Positions 54,911 through 63,197 of a stretch of DNA of 64,000 nt are shown piece by piece (position 1 is the stretch's first letter; each line of letters starts with the position of its first letter). Position numbers and translations under genes: made by a program. The notes under the pieces were generated by a model. It was not told the DNA's origin, did no database searches, and saw nothing but the letters and a program-made list of their open reading frames with translations. The DNA is from CAVTOA01 sp963736285. Lineage in GTDB: Bacteria; Actinomycetota; Actinomycetes; Mycobacteriales; QHCE01. The DNA is taken from positions 248,001-312,000 of the forward strand of contig CAVTOA010000002.1 in assembly GCA_963736285.1 (NCBI GenBank), given 5' to 3'.

Positions 54911-55648
54911 ATGCCTACCGATGCTGAGATCGACGCCGCGCTCGATGCTGTCATCGCGGCGGCACGTAATCATCGTGCTGTGCTGCGCACTTCGGTGGCT
55001 ACTGACGATGAGGTTTGGACCGCATACGTGGCGCTCAATAACGCCAGTGTTCATTACGACGATGTGCTCAACCGTGCCTACGACGAGGTGACGCCCTGGG
55101 ATTGCGAGTACATCGAAGACGATGACGCCGACGACAATCGCTCTAGCAAGCCGCTACGAGACGACCGCGCTGTGGCAGCAAATCGCCTTGCTGTACCCAC
55201 GGAATCGGTAGAGGTTATCTCCATCGATCACCACGGTGGCAACGGCGAGTGGAAACCCTCAGGCGCCGCTGTGGGCCCGCTCATGGTGTGTATACGGCAT
55301 CGTCGTGATTACACAGTCGAGGATGTGCCCGCGCTGCTTGCGGCGGCCGAGGCTGCGTCGGGCGGGGTTGGTCAGACGGGAGCGCGCCCGGTGACCCACG
55401 TGGGGCAGGCCCTTTACCTGTTGATGGAGGCGGGGGACGGCACGATCGGTGCACTCGACGAACGGGACGAGCTTGAGCCAGGAAATGGCGTGATGCTCAT
55501 CAACGAGATAGCCGAGCCGGTGCCGCTGGCGGTGCTCGACGTTAACCCCGAGCTGGGGTTTCGGATGGGTGAGCAGGAGCGTCTGCTGTATCGCCTCGAC
55601 GAAGTCATGACCGCAGATGAAAGCGTCGACGAAGTGCACGGGCACTAA
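54911..55648 (+). CDS. Conserved hypothetical protein
   Basis: 245 residues, acidic, soluble, no signal or membrane helix. I do not recognise a domain. The N-terminal helical part (IDAALDAVIAAARNHRAVL, DEVWTAYVALNNASVHYDDV) is followed by an Asp-rich linker and a beta-rich half (VEVISIDHHGGNGEWKPSG, VMLINEIAEPVPLAVLDVNPELGF). Codon use matches neighbours. It lies between the M20 peptidase and a convergent DUF5703 gene. Start ATG at 54911. Confidence 0.75.
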   Translation: MPTDAEIDAALDAVIAAARNHRAVLRTSVATDDEVWTAYVALNNASVHYDDVLNRAYDEVTPWDCEYIEDDDADDNRSSKPLRDDRAVAANRLAVPTESVEVISIDHHGGNGEWKPSGAAVGPLMVCIRHRRDYTVEDVPALLAAAEAASGGVGQTGARPVTHVGQALYLLMEAGDGTIGALDERDELEPGNGVMLINEIAEPVPLAVLDVNPELGFRMGEQERLLYRLDEVMTADESVDEVHGH

Positions 55649-55663
55649 GCCAGAACGGCGGCT

Positions 55664-55936
55664 TCACCGCGACAGCCCCGGCAGGGGAATCACATTAGCG
55701 GGCCGATGTCGTCGTAGGAGCACGACGCGGGTGCCGTCAGAAAAGCGCTGCGTGCGGGCGAGTTCCCACCCACCGAATTCAGCTCGAATACCCAGTTCGG
55801 TCGCGGCGGCGGCGACCTGGGTGTCTGCCGAAACCCGCAGGCGAGCGAACTCGTAGCTCTCGTCGTGATAGTGAGCACGCTCGACCCCGTACACCCGATG
55901 AGAGCGTTGGTGAGGCCCGCGGTGGTCAGACGACAT
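55664..55936 (-). CDS. DUF5703 small conserved protein
   Basis: About 90 residues with the family core DESYEFARLRVSADTQVAAA, FGGWELARTQRFSDGTRVVLLRR. Homologues lie beside uppP in M. tuberculosis (Rv2137c by memory), as here with one gene between. ATG at 55936 is used; ATG at 55945 and an upstream start at 55975 are possible. It ends 15 bases from the convergent unknown gene. Function unknown. Confidence 0.72.
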   Translation of the reverse strand: MSSDHRGPHQRSHRVYGVERAHYHDESYEFARLRVSADTQVAAAATELGIRAEFGGWELARTQRFSDGTRVVLLRRHRPANVIPLPGLSR

Positions 55937-56056
55937 GCTGACCATCTTGCCCGCCCGCCGCGCCAAATGCCGCAATGCTCGCGCACATCGAGTTCATTAT
56001 TCACTCGATCGGGGACGCCACCCCTAAGACGATCCGGCGTTGATCCCTCTTAGTGG

Positions 56057-57007
56057 TCAGTCCTCATCGACGGCGGAGACATCGGTGAGCGCGTGGTTTA
56101 TCTCTGGCGGAAGTGTGAGCTCCTCTGTTTGTAAGGAGCTCACAAGCTGCCCTACGGTGCGTGCACCGACGATGGGTGCGACGACGCCAGGTCGATCGCG
56201 AACCCACGCTAGGGAGACGGCTAGTGGCGATACGCCCAAGCCGTCCGCTGCGGTAGCTACCGCTTCGACGATGCCGGCTGAGCGTTCGTTCAGGAACCGT
56301 CCCACAAAGGGCTGTCGGTGTGCTGAGGCACCGCGCGAATCGGCGGGAGTGCCGTCGCGATACTTGCCGGTGAGTACTCCTCTGCCTAGGGGAGACCACG
56401 GCAGCAGACCAATCCCGGAATGAAGTGCGGCCGGCACTACTTCTGTTTCCGCATCCCTGGCAAGGAGCGAGTACTCAATCTGGTTGGCCACGATCGCGTT
56501 GCGCCCATGCGCCATTTGGGAGGTCGCCGCCGCAGCCGTTTGCCAACCAGAAAAGTTGGAGACACCGGCATAGCGGACCCGTCCACTCGCGATCGCGATG
56601 TCGAGGGCAGACAGCGTCTCGTCGAGTGGCGTGCCGTCGTCCCAGGCGTGGATTTGCCACAGGTCGAGGTAATCGGTGCCAAGGCGCCGTATAGAGGCGT
56701 CCAAAGCGGACAGTAGATGCCCACGGGAACAGTCTCGGCCGCTCGGCGTGCCGGGGGAGATGCCCGCTTTTGTGGCGAGTACCACGGATTGGCGTGGCAC
56801 GAGTTTGTCGAGCAGCGTGCCAAGGAGCGTTTCGCTGTCGCCGTCGTTATAGACATTCGCGGTATCGACAAGCGTGCCCCCGGCCTCGACAAATGCGGTG
56901 AGCTGTGCGGCAGCATCGTCAGATTCGGTCTCGCGGCCCCATGTCATGGTTCCGAGACCTAGTCGCGACACCGTCAACCCACTCTTGCCTACCTTGCGTT
57001 GCTCCAT
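56057..57007 (-). CDS. Aldo-keto reductase
   Basis: 316-residue NADPH-dependent TIM-barrel oxidoreductase. The tetrad is present: Asp48 and Tyr53 in LVDTANVYNDGDSE, Lys80 in VVLATKAG and His120 in LDLWQIHAWD. Later conserved parts are YAGVSNFSGWQ, NQIEYSLLAR, LLPWSPLGRGVLTGKY and APIVGARTVGQL. ATG at 57007 starts MEQRKVGKSGLTVSRLG; the longer open frame runs into the divergent uppP gene. The 63-base gap to uppP holds both promoters. Substrate unknown. Confidence 0.9.
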   Translation of the reverse strand: MEQRKVGKSGLTVSRLGLGTMTWGRETESDDAAAQLTAFVEAGGTLVDTANVYNDGDSETLLGTLLDKLVPRQSVVLATKAGISPGTPSGRDCSRGHLLSALDASIRRLGTDYLDLWQIHAWDDGTPLDETLSALDIAIASGRVRYAGVSNFSGWQTAAAATSQMAHGRNAIVANQIEYSLLARDAETEVVPAALHSGIGLLPWSPLGRGVLTGKYRDGTPADSRGASAHRQPFVGRFLNERSAGIVEAVATAADGLGVSPLAVSLAWVRDRPGVVAPIVGARTVGQLVSSLQTEELTLPPEINHALTDVSAVDED

Positions 57008-57070
57008 AGCAGCGGACCGTACCGTTGCCCCGGGCTCCAAGCGAGACGGACCCGCCGTTAGTCTGCCGGC

Positions 57071-57907
57071 GTGAATATGGTTGACGCGGTCATTCTCGGC
57101 ATCGTCGAGGGGCTCACGGAGTTTCTGCCTATCTCCAGCACGGGCCATCTGACGATCGCCGAGCAACTGCTGGGTCTCACGGTCGATGATGCGGGAGTAA
57201 CCGCTTTTACCGCGATCATCCAAATGGGAGCTATCGCAGCGGTCATCCTCTATTTCTGGACTGACATTGTGCGGCTAGCGGTGGCGTGGGGTCGCGGCAT
57301 ATTTCGGGCACAGGCACGAGAAAATCCGGACTATCGCCTGGGCTGGTGCGTCATCATCGGTTCGATCCCGATTGGGATAGTCGGGTTACTGGGCAAGGAC
57401 TTGATCGCTGGGCCATTGCGTAACCTGTGGGTGGTGGCCGCGGCGCTCGTTCTCTGGAGCGGCATCATGATTTTCGCCGAGCGGGTGGCGACGCAGCAGC
57501 GGGCCGAGGGCGGCATCACCGTAAGAGACGCCATTTTTGTGGGTGTGATGCAGTGCTTTGCGCTTATTCCTGGGGTTTCTCGTTCGGGTGCCACCATCAG
57601 CGCCGGATTGCTCCGAGGTTTCGACCGGGTAAGCGCTACCAGGTTGTCTTTCTTTTTGTCCATTCCCGCGCTTACCGCAGCCGGATGCTATGAGGCAGTT
57701 GGAGAAGCGCCCGCTATCGCCAGCAGCGTGGGATGGCTACCCACTCTTGTGGCCACATTCGTCAGTTTTGTGGTGGGTTACGCCTCCATCGCGTGGTTGC
57801 TGAGGTTTGTCAGTAGGCACACTATTGCTGGGTTCTGTTGGTATCGAATTCCCTTGGGGCTGGTGCTGGGTGGATTGTTGGCGGCCGGTGTGCTCGCCGC
57901 GTCCTGA
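57071..57907 (+). CDS. uppP: Undecaprenyl-diphosphatase UppP (BacA)
   Basis: 278-residue membrane enzyme that turns undecaprenyl diphosphate into the monophosphate for cell-wall recycling; overexpression gives bacitracin resistance elsewhere. The two BacA boxes are present: GLTEFLPISSTGHLTIAEQL near the N-terminus and LIPGVSRSGATISAGLLRGF. About eight helices. GTG at 57071. It starts a run of same-strand genes ending with mshC, with gaps of only 28-56 bases. Confidence 0.94.
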   Translation: MNMVDAVILGIVEGLTEFLPISSTGHLTIAEQLLGLTVDDAGVTAFTAIIQMGAIAAVILYFWTDIVRLAVAWGRGIFRAQARENPDYRLGWCVIIGSIPIGIVGLLGKDLIAGPLRNLWVVAAALVLWSGIMIFAERVATQQRAEGGITVRDAIFVGVMQCFALIPGVSRSGATISAGLLRGFDRVSATRLSFFLSIPALTAAGCYEAVGEAPAIASSVGWLPTLVATFVSFVVGYASIAWLLRFVSRHTIAGFCWYRIPLGLVLGGLLAAGVLAAS

Positions 57908-57963
57908 CCCGCCGGCGTCGCCGCCTTAGCCGGACAAGTCCGATAAACCCCTAGGGTTGGGTC

Positions 57964-58632
57964 GTGACCACCGTCTTGCTGCTCCGGCATGGGCGTACCC
58001 GCGCCAATAGTGCGGGCGTTCTCGTAGGGCGCACTCCAGGGGTTGAACTCGACGAGGTAGGGCAGAGGCAGGCGCGGGACGTGGCAAAGACCTTGGCGCG
58101 GGCGCACGTCGAGCTCGCGGCAGTGTACACCAGTCCTTTGCGGCGCTGCCGTCAGACCGTGGCGGCGTTGTCTGCGCATGGTGTATCCGCTCCCGCTCCC
58201 GTCGTGGACGACCGACTCATCGAGTGCGACTACGGCACCTGGACAAATCGCGATCTGGCCCAATTGGCAGAAGAACCGACATGGCAAACGGTGCAGTGGC
58301 AGCCTTCCCGCGCGGTTTTTCCGGGGGGCGAAGCGTTAGCCGATGTCGCCGCCCGTGCAAACGCCGCGGTGCACGAGTGGGAGCGACGTATCCGTGAGCA
58401 GCATGGTGCGGATGCGGTCTGGTTGGTATGTAGTCACGAAGATGTACTCAAAACAATTGTCGCAAGCTCTATCGGCACGCACTTGGACTCGTTTCAGCGG
58501 ATAATGATAAGAAATGGCGCGGTGACGGCGATCCGTTTCGCGTGGGAAAGGCCGTACGTGTTGTGTCTTAATGAGACCGGTGCGGGAGCAGCGGAGTCGC
58601 TCGGCCGAGATCGTCAAAGCCAGCCACGGTAG
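57964..58632 (+). CDS. Histidine phosphatase / phosphomutase-like protein (MSMEG_4193 family)
   Basis: 222-residue member of the phosphoglycerate mutase superfamily. Catalytic residues are visible: Arg8-His9-Gly10 (LLLRHGRT), Arg60/Arg61 in SPLRRCRQT, Glu87 in IECDYGTW, and His158 in VCSHEDVLK. From memory it belongs to the actinobacterial MSMEG_4193 (TIGR03848) group, always found with a DUF3090 protein and a phosphatidylinositol-kinase-like protein, both of which follow here. The substrate is not known. GTG start at 57964. Confidence 0.87.
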   Translation: MTTVLLLRHGRTRANSAGVLVGRTPGVELDEVGQRQARDVAKTLARAHVELAAVYTSPLRRCRQTVAALSAHGVSAPAPVVDDRLIECDYGTWTNRDLAQLAEEPTWQTVQWQPSRAVFPGGEALADVAARANAAVHEWERRIREQHGADAVWLVCSHEDVLKTIVASSIGTHLDSFQRIMIRNGAVTAIRFAWERPYVLCLNETGAGAAESLGRDRQSQPR

Positions 58633-58659
58633 CCACAGTCGTAAGTAAGGGTTTATGCC

Positions 58660-59211
58660 ATGCCACGTCAGGTGTACAGCTTCGACCACCCCGATAGGTT
58701 TGTGGTGGGTACAGTCGGCATGCCTGGCGAGCGCACTTTCTATCTGCAAGTCTCAGATGGGTCGCGCATCATCAGCGTGGTACTGGAAAAACTCCAGGTT
58801 TCCCTATTGGCGGATCGCCTGGCTGAGCTCCTCGAAGAAGCCCGAAGTCGGCTCGATGCCGATGTTCCCGACGAAGACTCTGGACCAGTCGAGCAGCTCG
58901 TGGACGAACAGCCGTTGTCCACTCCAGTGGAAGCGGAATTCCAGGTGGGGTCGCTGGGGCTCATTTGGGATGCGGGCTCAGACACGGTAGTGGTAGAGGC
59001 CGCCGCGGTAGCCGAGAACGACGTACCAGCCGCCGAGCGCGATCTTCTCGAGGTCCGGATGAGTCCGGTGCATGCCTGGGCTTTTGTGGTGCGCGCCAAC
59101 CATGTTATTTCGGCGGGCCGACCCCCGTGCCCGCTGTGCGGTCAGCCATTGGAAGCCGCAGGACATGTATGCCCCCGGCAAAATGGGTACCGTCGGGTCG
59201 TGGCTTTCTGA
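58660..59211 (+). CDS. DUF3090 protein with zinc-type C-terminus
   Basis: 183 residues. The first half is the DUF3090 core (YSFDHPDRFVVGTVGMPGERT, FYLQVSDGSRIISVVLEKLQ), the second half ends in CPLCGQPLEAAGHVCPRQNG, where Cys157, Cys160, His169 and Cys171 could bind zinc. An acidic linker (DADVPDEDSGP) joins them. Middle member of the trio with the phosphatase and the kinase-like gene. Function unknown. Confidence 0.9.
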   Translation: MPRQVYSFDHPDRFVVGTVGMPGERTFYLQVSDGSRIISVVLEKLQVSLLADRLAELLEEARSRLDADVPDEDSGPVEQLVDEQPLSTPVEAEFQVGSLGLIWDAGSDTVVVEAAAVAENDVPAAERDLLEVRMSPVHAWAFVVRANHVISAGRPPCPLCGQPLEAAGHVCPRQNGYRRVVAF

Positions 59212-59252
59212 TGTGGACGCTTTGTTGATAGGGAAAAGCTGGAAGAGCTGTT

Positions 59253-60053
59253 GTGGTGCCTCCTGAGTCTCACCCGCCTGTGTCTGAGGTGTTGCGGCGA
59301 GGTGAGTTGGAGCTGACGAGTCAGATCATCGATGGCCAAAACCAAGTATTTTCCGCGACCGCCGAGCTCGATGAGCGAGTGGTGCGGTGCGTCTACAAGC
59401 CGGTTCGGGGCGAACGGCCTTTGTGGGACTTCCCTGATGGGACGCTCGCGGAGCGAGAACGCGCGGCATATTTAATATCTGAGACGGCCAATTGGGGGAT
59501 AGTGCCGGTCACGGTATTGCGCGATGGGCCGTTGGGTCGAGGAAGCTGCCAGCTGTGGGTCGACCATAGTGGCGACTCATCTCTGGTCGATGTCCTTCCC
59601 GCGGAAGAAGTTCCAAGCGACTGGCTGCCGATATTGTCTGGTGTGGAATCGACCGGGCAACGGGTCGTGTTGGCGCACGCCAACGATGACCAGCTCGCCA
59701 ACGTGGCGCTCTTCGATGCGGTGATCAACAATGGCGACCGAAAGGCAGGTCACCTCCTGGTCGGAGAGACCGGGCAGTTGCGGGGTATTGATCACGGCGT
59801 CACGTTCCATCCCACTCCAAAACTGCGGACGGTGCTGTGGGGATGGGCCGGACAGGAGCTATCGCCCGCGAATCTGCATGCCCTTGCTGTGCTCGCCAAT
59901 GCACTTGACAGCACACTCAACTCTGAGCTGGCCGCACACCTCACTCCAGAAGAGTGCGATGCCTTACATCAGCGGGTGCGCTTGCTTACGCAAGAGGGGA
60001 AATTTCCAGAACCCAGCAGGGATTGGCCACCCATCCCATATCCGTTGTGGTGA
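59253..60053 (+). CDS. SCO1664-family protein, PI3/4-kinase-like
   Basis: 266 residues. The family is annotated by remote similarity to phosphatidylinositol kinases. In this sequence VVRCVYKPVRGERPLWDFP provides a likely ATP-contacting Lys49, NNGDRKAGHLL (Asp162, Arg163, Lys164) looks like a catalytic loop, and LRGIDHGVTFH (Asp180) like the metal-binding DFG equivalent. If so, it is a small-molecule or protein kinase opposed by the phosphatase two genes upstream. GTG at 59253. It is followed after 28 bases by mshC. Confidence 0.87.
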   Translation: MVPPESHPPVSEVLRRGELELTSQIIDGQNQVFSATAELDERVVRCVYKPVRGERPLWDFPDGTLAERERAAYLISETANWGIVPVTVLRDGPLGRGSCQLWVDHSGDSSLVDVLPAEEVPSDWLPILSGVESTGQRVVLAHANDDQLANVALFDAVINNGDRKAGHLLVGETGQLRGIDHGVTFHPTPKLRTVLWGWAGQELSPANLHALAVLANALDSTLNSELAAHLTPEECDALHQRVRLLTQEGKFPEPSRDWPPIPYPLW

Positions 60054-60081
60054 GCGAGGTACCTACCGCTAACCTCGGTTT

Positions 60082-61314
60082 ATGGATTCTTGGGCATCCC
60101 CCGGCCTACGGCATGTGTCTCCCGCCTTCGGCATAGGTGCACAGCTCCGGCTATACGACACCGCGCAAAGTCGCGTCGTGCCGGTGGGGCCACCGCCCGG
60201 GAGTGGTAAGCCTGCCCGCATGTATGTCTGTGGGATCACACCTTACGACGCCACTCACTTGGGGCACGGGGCCACATATCTTGCGTTCGACATAGTCAAC
60301 CGCGTGTGGCGCGACGCGGGCTGCGCGGTGCGGTACGTGCAAAACGTCACCGACGTGGACGACCCGCTATTAGAGCGAGCTCAGCGGGACGGAGAAGATT
60401 GGCAGGCGCTCGCAGACCGAGAGATCCAGCGCTTCCGCGACGACATGTCCGCACTACGCATTCTCCCACCAGAGCAGTACGTCGGTGTCGTAGAAAAAAT
60501 TGCTGACGTAGCAGAGGTAATCGACAAGCTCCTCGCCCATGGAGCCGCCTACCAGCTCGCCGATGGCACGGGTGACATCTATTTTGACGTCAGTACCGCA
60601 CCTGACTTTGGATACGAGTCGGGCTACGGTGCGGCGACCATGCGTGCCCTCTTCGCGGAGCGAGGCGGCGATCCAGATCGGTCGGGCAAGCGGAACGCAC
60701 TGGATCCGCTCGTGTGGCGTGGCGCCAGACCGGGGGAGCCGTCATGGGACTCACCGTGTGGACCCGGTCGGCCTGGGTGGCACATTGAGTGCTCGGTGAT
60801 CGCGGTCAACTACCTGGGCATGCGGATCGATATCCAGGGCGGTGGATCCGATCTGATCTTTCCGCATCACGAGATGTCTGCGGCCCACGCAGAGGTGGCA
60901 ACGCAAGATCATCCTTTTGCCCAGGCGTATGTCCACGCGGGAGTGATCTCGCTCAACGGCGAGAAAATGTCTAAGAGCAAGGGAAATCTCGTTTTTTCTT
61001 CTCAGCTTCGAGCCGAGGGCGCCGATCCTCTGGCCATCCGGTTGGCTCTCTTGAGTCAGCATTACCGGGTCGATCGAGAGTGGACACCCGATCAGCTGGC
61101 AGACGCACAGACCCGTCTGTCGCGGTGGCGGCAGGCAGCGCGGTCCGACGTACACGTGGACGCCCGCCCATTGCTCGACAAGCTGCGCAATCGGCTCGCC
61201 AACGATGTGGACACGCCGGGAGCGCTCGCGGCCGTCGATAGCTGGGCGGACGCGAAGCTAGGCGTTGCTGGCACAATCGACTCGAGTACTCGGCAGTACG
61301 CAGTCGCCGAATGA
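60082..61314 (+). CDS. mshC: Cysteine:1D-myo-inositol glucosamine ligase MshC
   Basis: CysS-like enzyme that joins cysteine to GlcN-inositol in mycothiol synthesis. 410 residues with zinc ligand Cys50 in MYVCGITPYDATHLGH, the DIQGGGSDLIFPHHE block, WHIECSVIA, and the KMSKSKGN motif. Its start MDSWASP matches mycobacterial MshC. The reading frame stops at 61314 after RQYAVAE, but the +1 frame continues as QSAVDAVDALLGISLR to a stop at 61379-61381, which looks like the true family C-terminus; one extra base near 61309 would explain this. It ends the uppP run. Confidence 0.92.
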   Translation: MDSWASPGLRHVSPAFGIGAQLRLYDTAQSRVVPVGPPPGSGKPARMYVCGITPYDATHLGHGATYLAFDIVNRVWRDAGCAVRYVQNVTDVDDPLLERAQRDGEDWQALADREIQRFRDDMSALRILPPEQYVGVVEKIADVAEVIDKLLAHGAAYQLADGTGDIYFDVSTAPDFGYESGYGAATMRALFAERGGDPDRSGKRNALDPLVWRGARPGEPSWDSPCGPGRPGWHIECSVIAVNYLGMRIDIQGGGSDLIFPHHEMSAAHAEVATQDHPFAQAYVHAGVISLNGEKMSKSKGNLVFSSQLRAEGADPLAIRLALLSQHYRVDREWTPDQLADAQTRLSRWRQAARSDVHVDARPLLDKLRNRLANDVDTPGALAAVDSWADAKLGVAGTIDSSTRQYAVAE

Positions 61315-61415
61315 TCTTGGCGAAGCCCACCAGTCAGCAGTGGACGCCGTGGATGCCCTGCTCGGGATCTCTCTGCGCTAAGACACACTCGCAAACGTCG
61401 CATCCACGAGCGTGT

Positions 61416-62270
61416 CTATGGGGTGGGGCCACCTGGACGACGAAGGTATTTTTCGACCTCACGAGCGAGCTCGTCGCCGTTAGGGGCGCGCCACTGCGGG
61501 TCGCCACCTCGCTCCTCTAGCCCTTTGACGTATTCAGCCATCTCGTCGTCCTCGCTGGCCGCTTCGTTAATAGCCGACTCCCAGCCCGCCGCCTGCTCGG
61601 GAAGGTCCCCGACCGGGATGCGTAAGTTGAGTACCTCTTCCAGCCGATGAATCAGCGCCAGCGTCGCTTTAGGACACGGAGGTTGGCTCACATAGTGCGG
61701 CACCTGGGCCCAGAAAGACACCGCCGGTATTTCTGCATGGAAACAGGCTTCTTGCAACACACCGACGATGCCCGTCGGACCGTCGTATTGGGAAGGTTCC
61801 AAGTCGTACCGGCGCATGAGCTCGGCGTCGGAAGCGCTGCCCGTCACTGGAACCGGCCGGGTATGGGGAGTGTCCGACAACAGTGCCCCCAAGAGCACCA
61901 CCTGCTCCACATCGAGTGCGAAGAACAACTCCAGCAGCTCTTCGCAATAGCTGCGCCACCGCATGTTGGGCTCAATGCCGTGTACCAGCACCAAGTCGCG
62001 TTCGGAGCCGGGCGGAGAGCAGTAAGAGATGCGGGTAGTGGGCCACTCGATAGTGCTTGCCGCACCGGCGGCCTCAAGGGAGGTGATGGGGCGATTGACC
62101 TGGAAGTCGTAGTAGTCATCTGGATCGAGTGCTGCCAGCGGCGCGGATTTCCATTGTTCGGCAAAGTGTTCGATGACCCCTGTGGCCGCCTCGTCGGCAT
62201 CGTTCCAGCCTCCGAAGGCAGCAACAACAATGGGGGAACGCAGCACGGGTAGCCCGTCAAACTCACTCAC
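61416..62270 (-). CDS. PAC2-family protein
   Basis: 284 residues of the PAC2 (proteasome assembly chaperone 2-like) fold: VVAAFGGWNDADEAATGVIEHF at the N-terminus, DFQVNRPITSLEAAGA, LVLVHGIEPNMRWRSYCEELL, VVLLGALLSDTPHTRPVPVTGSASD in pieces and FWAQVPHYVSQPPCPKATLALI. Common in actinomycetes beside mshC and thought to relate to proteasome or pupylation functions, unproven. It converges on mshC with 101 bases between. Confidence 0.9.
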   Translation of the reverse strand: MSEFDGLPVLRSPIVVAAFGGWNDADEAATGVIEHFAEQWKSAPLAALDPDDYYDFQVNRPITSLEAAGAASTIEWPTTRISYCSPPGSERDLVLVHGIEPNMRWRSYCEELLELFFALDVEQVVLLGALLSDTPHTRPVPVTGSASDAELMRRYDLEPSQYDGPTGIVGVLQEACFHAEIPAVSFWAQVPHYVSQPPCPKATLALIHRLEEVLNLRIPVGDLPEQAAGWESAINEAASEDDEMAEYVKGLEERGGDPQWRAPNGDELAREVEKYLRRPGGPTP

Positions 62271-62421
62271 CCCACTAGCCTACGGGCAAGCTTCCCGTTG
62301 CTATGCGAACCGCACCGCCGTTGCGGCTCGTGTGCATGGGGCGGCTGCAAGCACGTGAGGATGATCATCGATGGGTTGGCCTACTAGTCATGCTCGCAAT
62401 TCATCTGACAAAGTGTGGCGC

Positions 62422-63045
62422 ATGGCTACTTATTCACTACCGGAACTGCCGTACGACTATGCGGCGCTCGAGCCGCACATCAGCGGCCACATCATGGAGC
62501 TCCACCACGACAAACATCACGCGACCTACGTCAAAGCGGCCAACGACACGTTGGAGAAGCTTGAAGACGCTCGGGCCAAGGAGCAATTCGACACGATTGT
62601 GGGGCTAGAAAAAACCCTGGCATTCAACCTCTCTGGCCACTTTCTGCACACCATTTATTGGAACAACATGTCCCCAGATGGGGGCGGGCGTCCAGACGGT
62701 GAGTTGGCAGATGCGCTCGCAGAGCATTTCGGTTCCTTTGAGGGGTTCAGCGGCCAGATGGGTGCCGCTGCGACCACTCTGCAGGGCTCCGGTTGGGGCA
62801 TTCTGTCCTACGACACGCTGGGCAAGCGGCTCATCGTGGAGCAGGTTTATGACCACCAAGGCAATGTAGGCGGGCGCTCGGTCCCGCTGTTGTGCTTTGA
62901 CATGTGGGAGCACGCCTACTACTTGCAGTACAAGAACGTGAAACCCGACTTCGTTAAAGCAATGTGGAACGTCGTTAACTGGCAAGACGTTGCTCAGCGC
63001 TACCAGCAAGCGGCCGCTGGTGTGGTGAGTCCCCAGCTGCCGTAG
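62422..63045 (+). CDS. sodA: Superoxide dismutase, Fe/Mn type
   Basis: 207-residue cytosolic or exported dismutase. Metal ligands: His28 in ISGHIMELHHDKHH, the second His of SGHFLHTIYW, Asp and His in CFDMWEHAYYLQY. WNNMSPDGGG and NVVNW are standard. ATG at 62422 gives the usual MATYSLPELPYDY start; the upstream ATG at 62371 follows GAGGA and would add 17 residues (MGWPTSHARNSSDKVWR), so that start is possible. A strong terminator follows the gene. Confidence 0.94.
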   Translation: MATYSLPELPYDYAALEPHISGHIMELHHDKHHATYVKAANDTLEKLEDARAKEQFDTIVGLEKTLAFNLSGHFLHTIYWNNMSPDGGGRPDGELADALAEHFGSFEGFSGQMGAAATTLQGSGWGILSYDTLGKRLIVEQVYDHQGNVGGRSVPLLCFDMWEHAYYLQYKNVKPDFVKAMWNVVNWQDVAQRYQQAAAGVVSPQLP

Positions 63046-63071
63046 ATAGCCAACGAACTGCCTGAACCAAA

Positions 63072-63103
63072 GGGGGTGTGAGCCGTAACTGGCTCACACC
63101 CCC
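63072..63103 (+). terminator. Rho-independent terminator after sodA
   Basis: GGGGGTGTGAGCC (63072-63084) pairs perfectly with GGCTCACACCCCC (63091-63103) around a 6-base loop, 26 bases after the sodA stop and followed by TACAGATTTTCTT. A 13-base G+C-rich stem and the T-rich tail make this the clearest terminator in the window. Confidence 0.9.
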
Positions 63104-63197
63104 TACAGATTTTCTTAGCTCGACGGCTTGGCTGCGACTCTAGGGTGTGGTGCACCAAGGCGAGACGCTCACACCTCGGCCGCGGCCAAGTCCGTGT

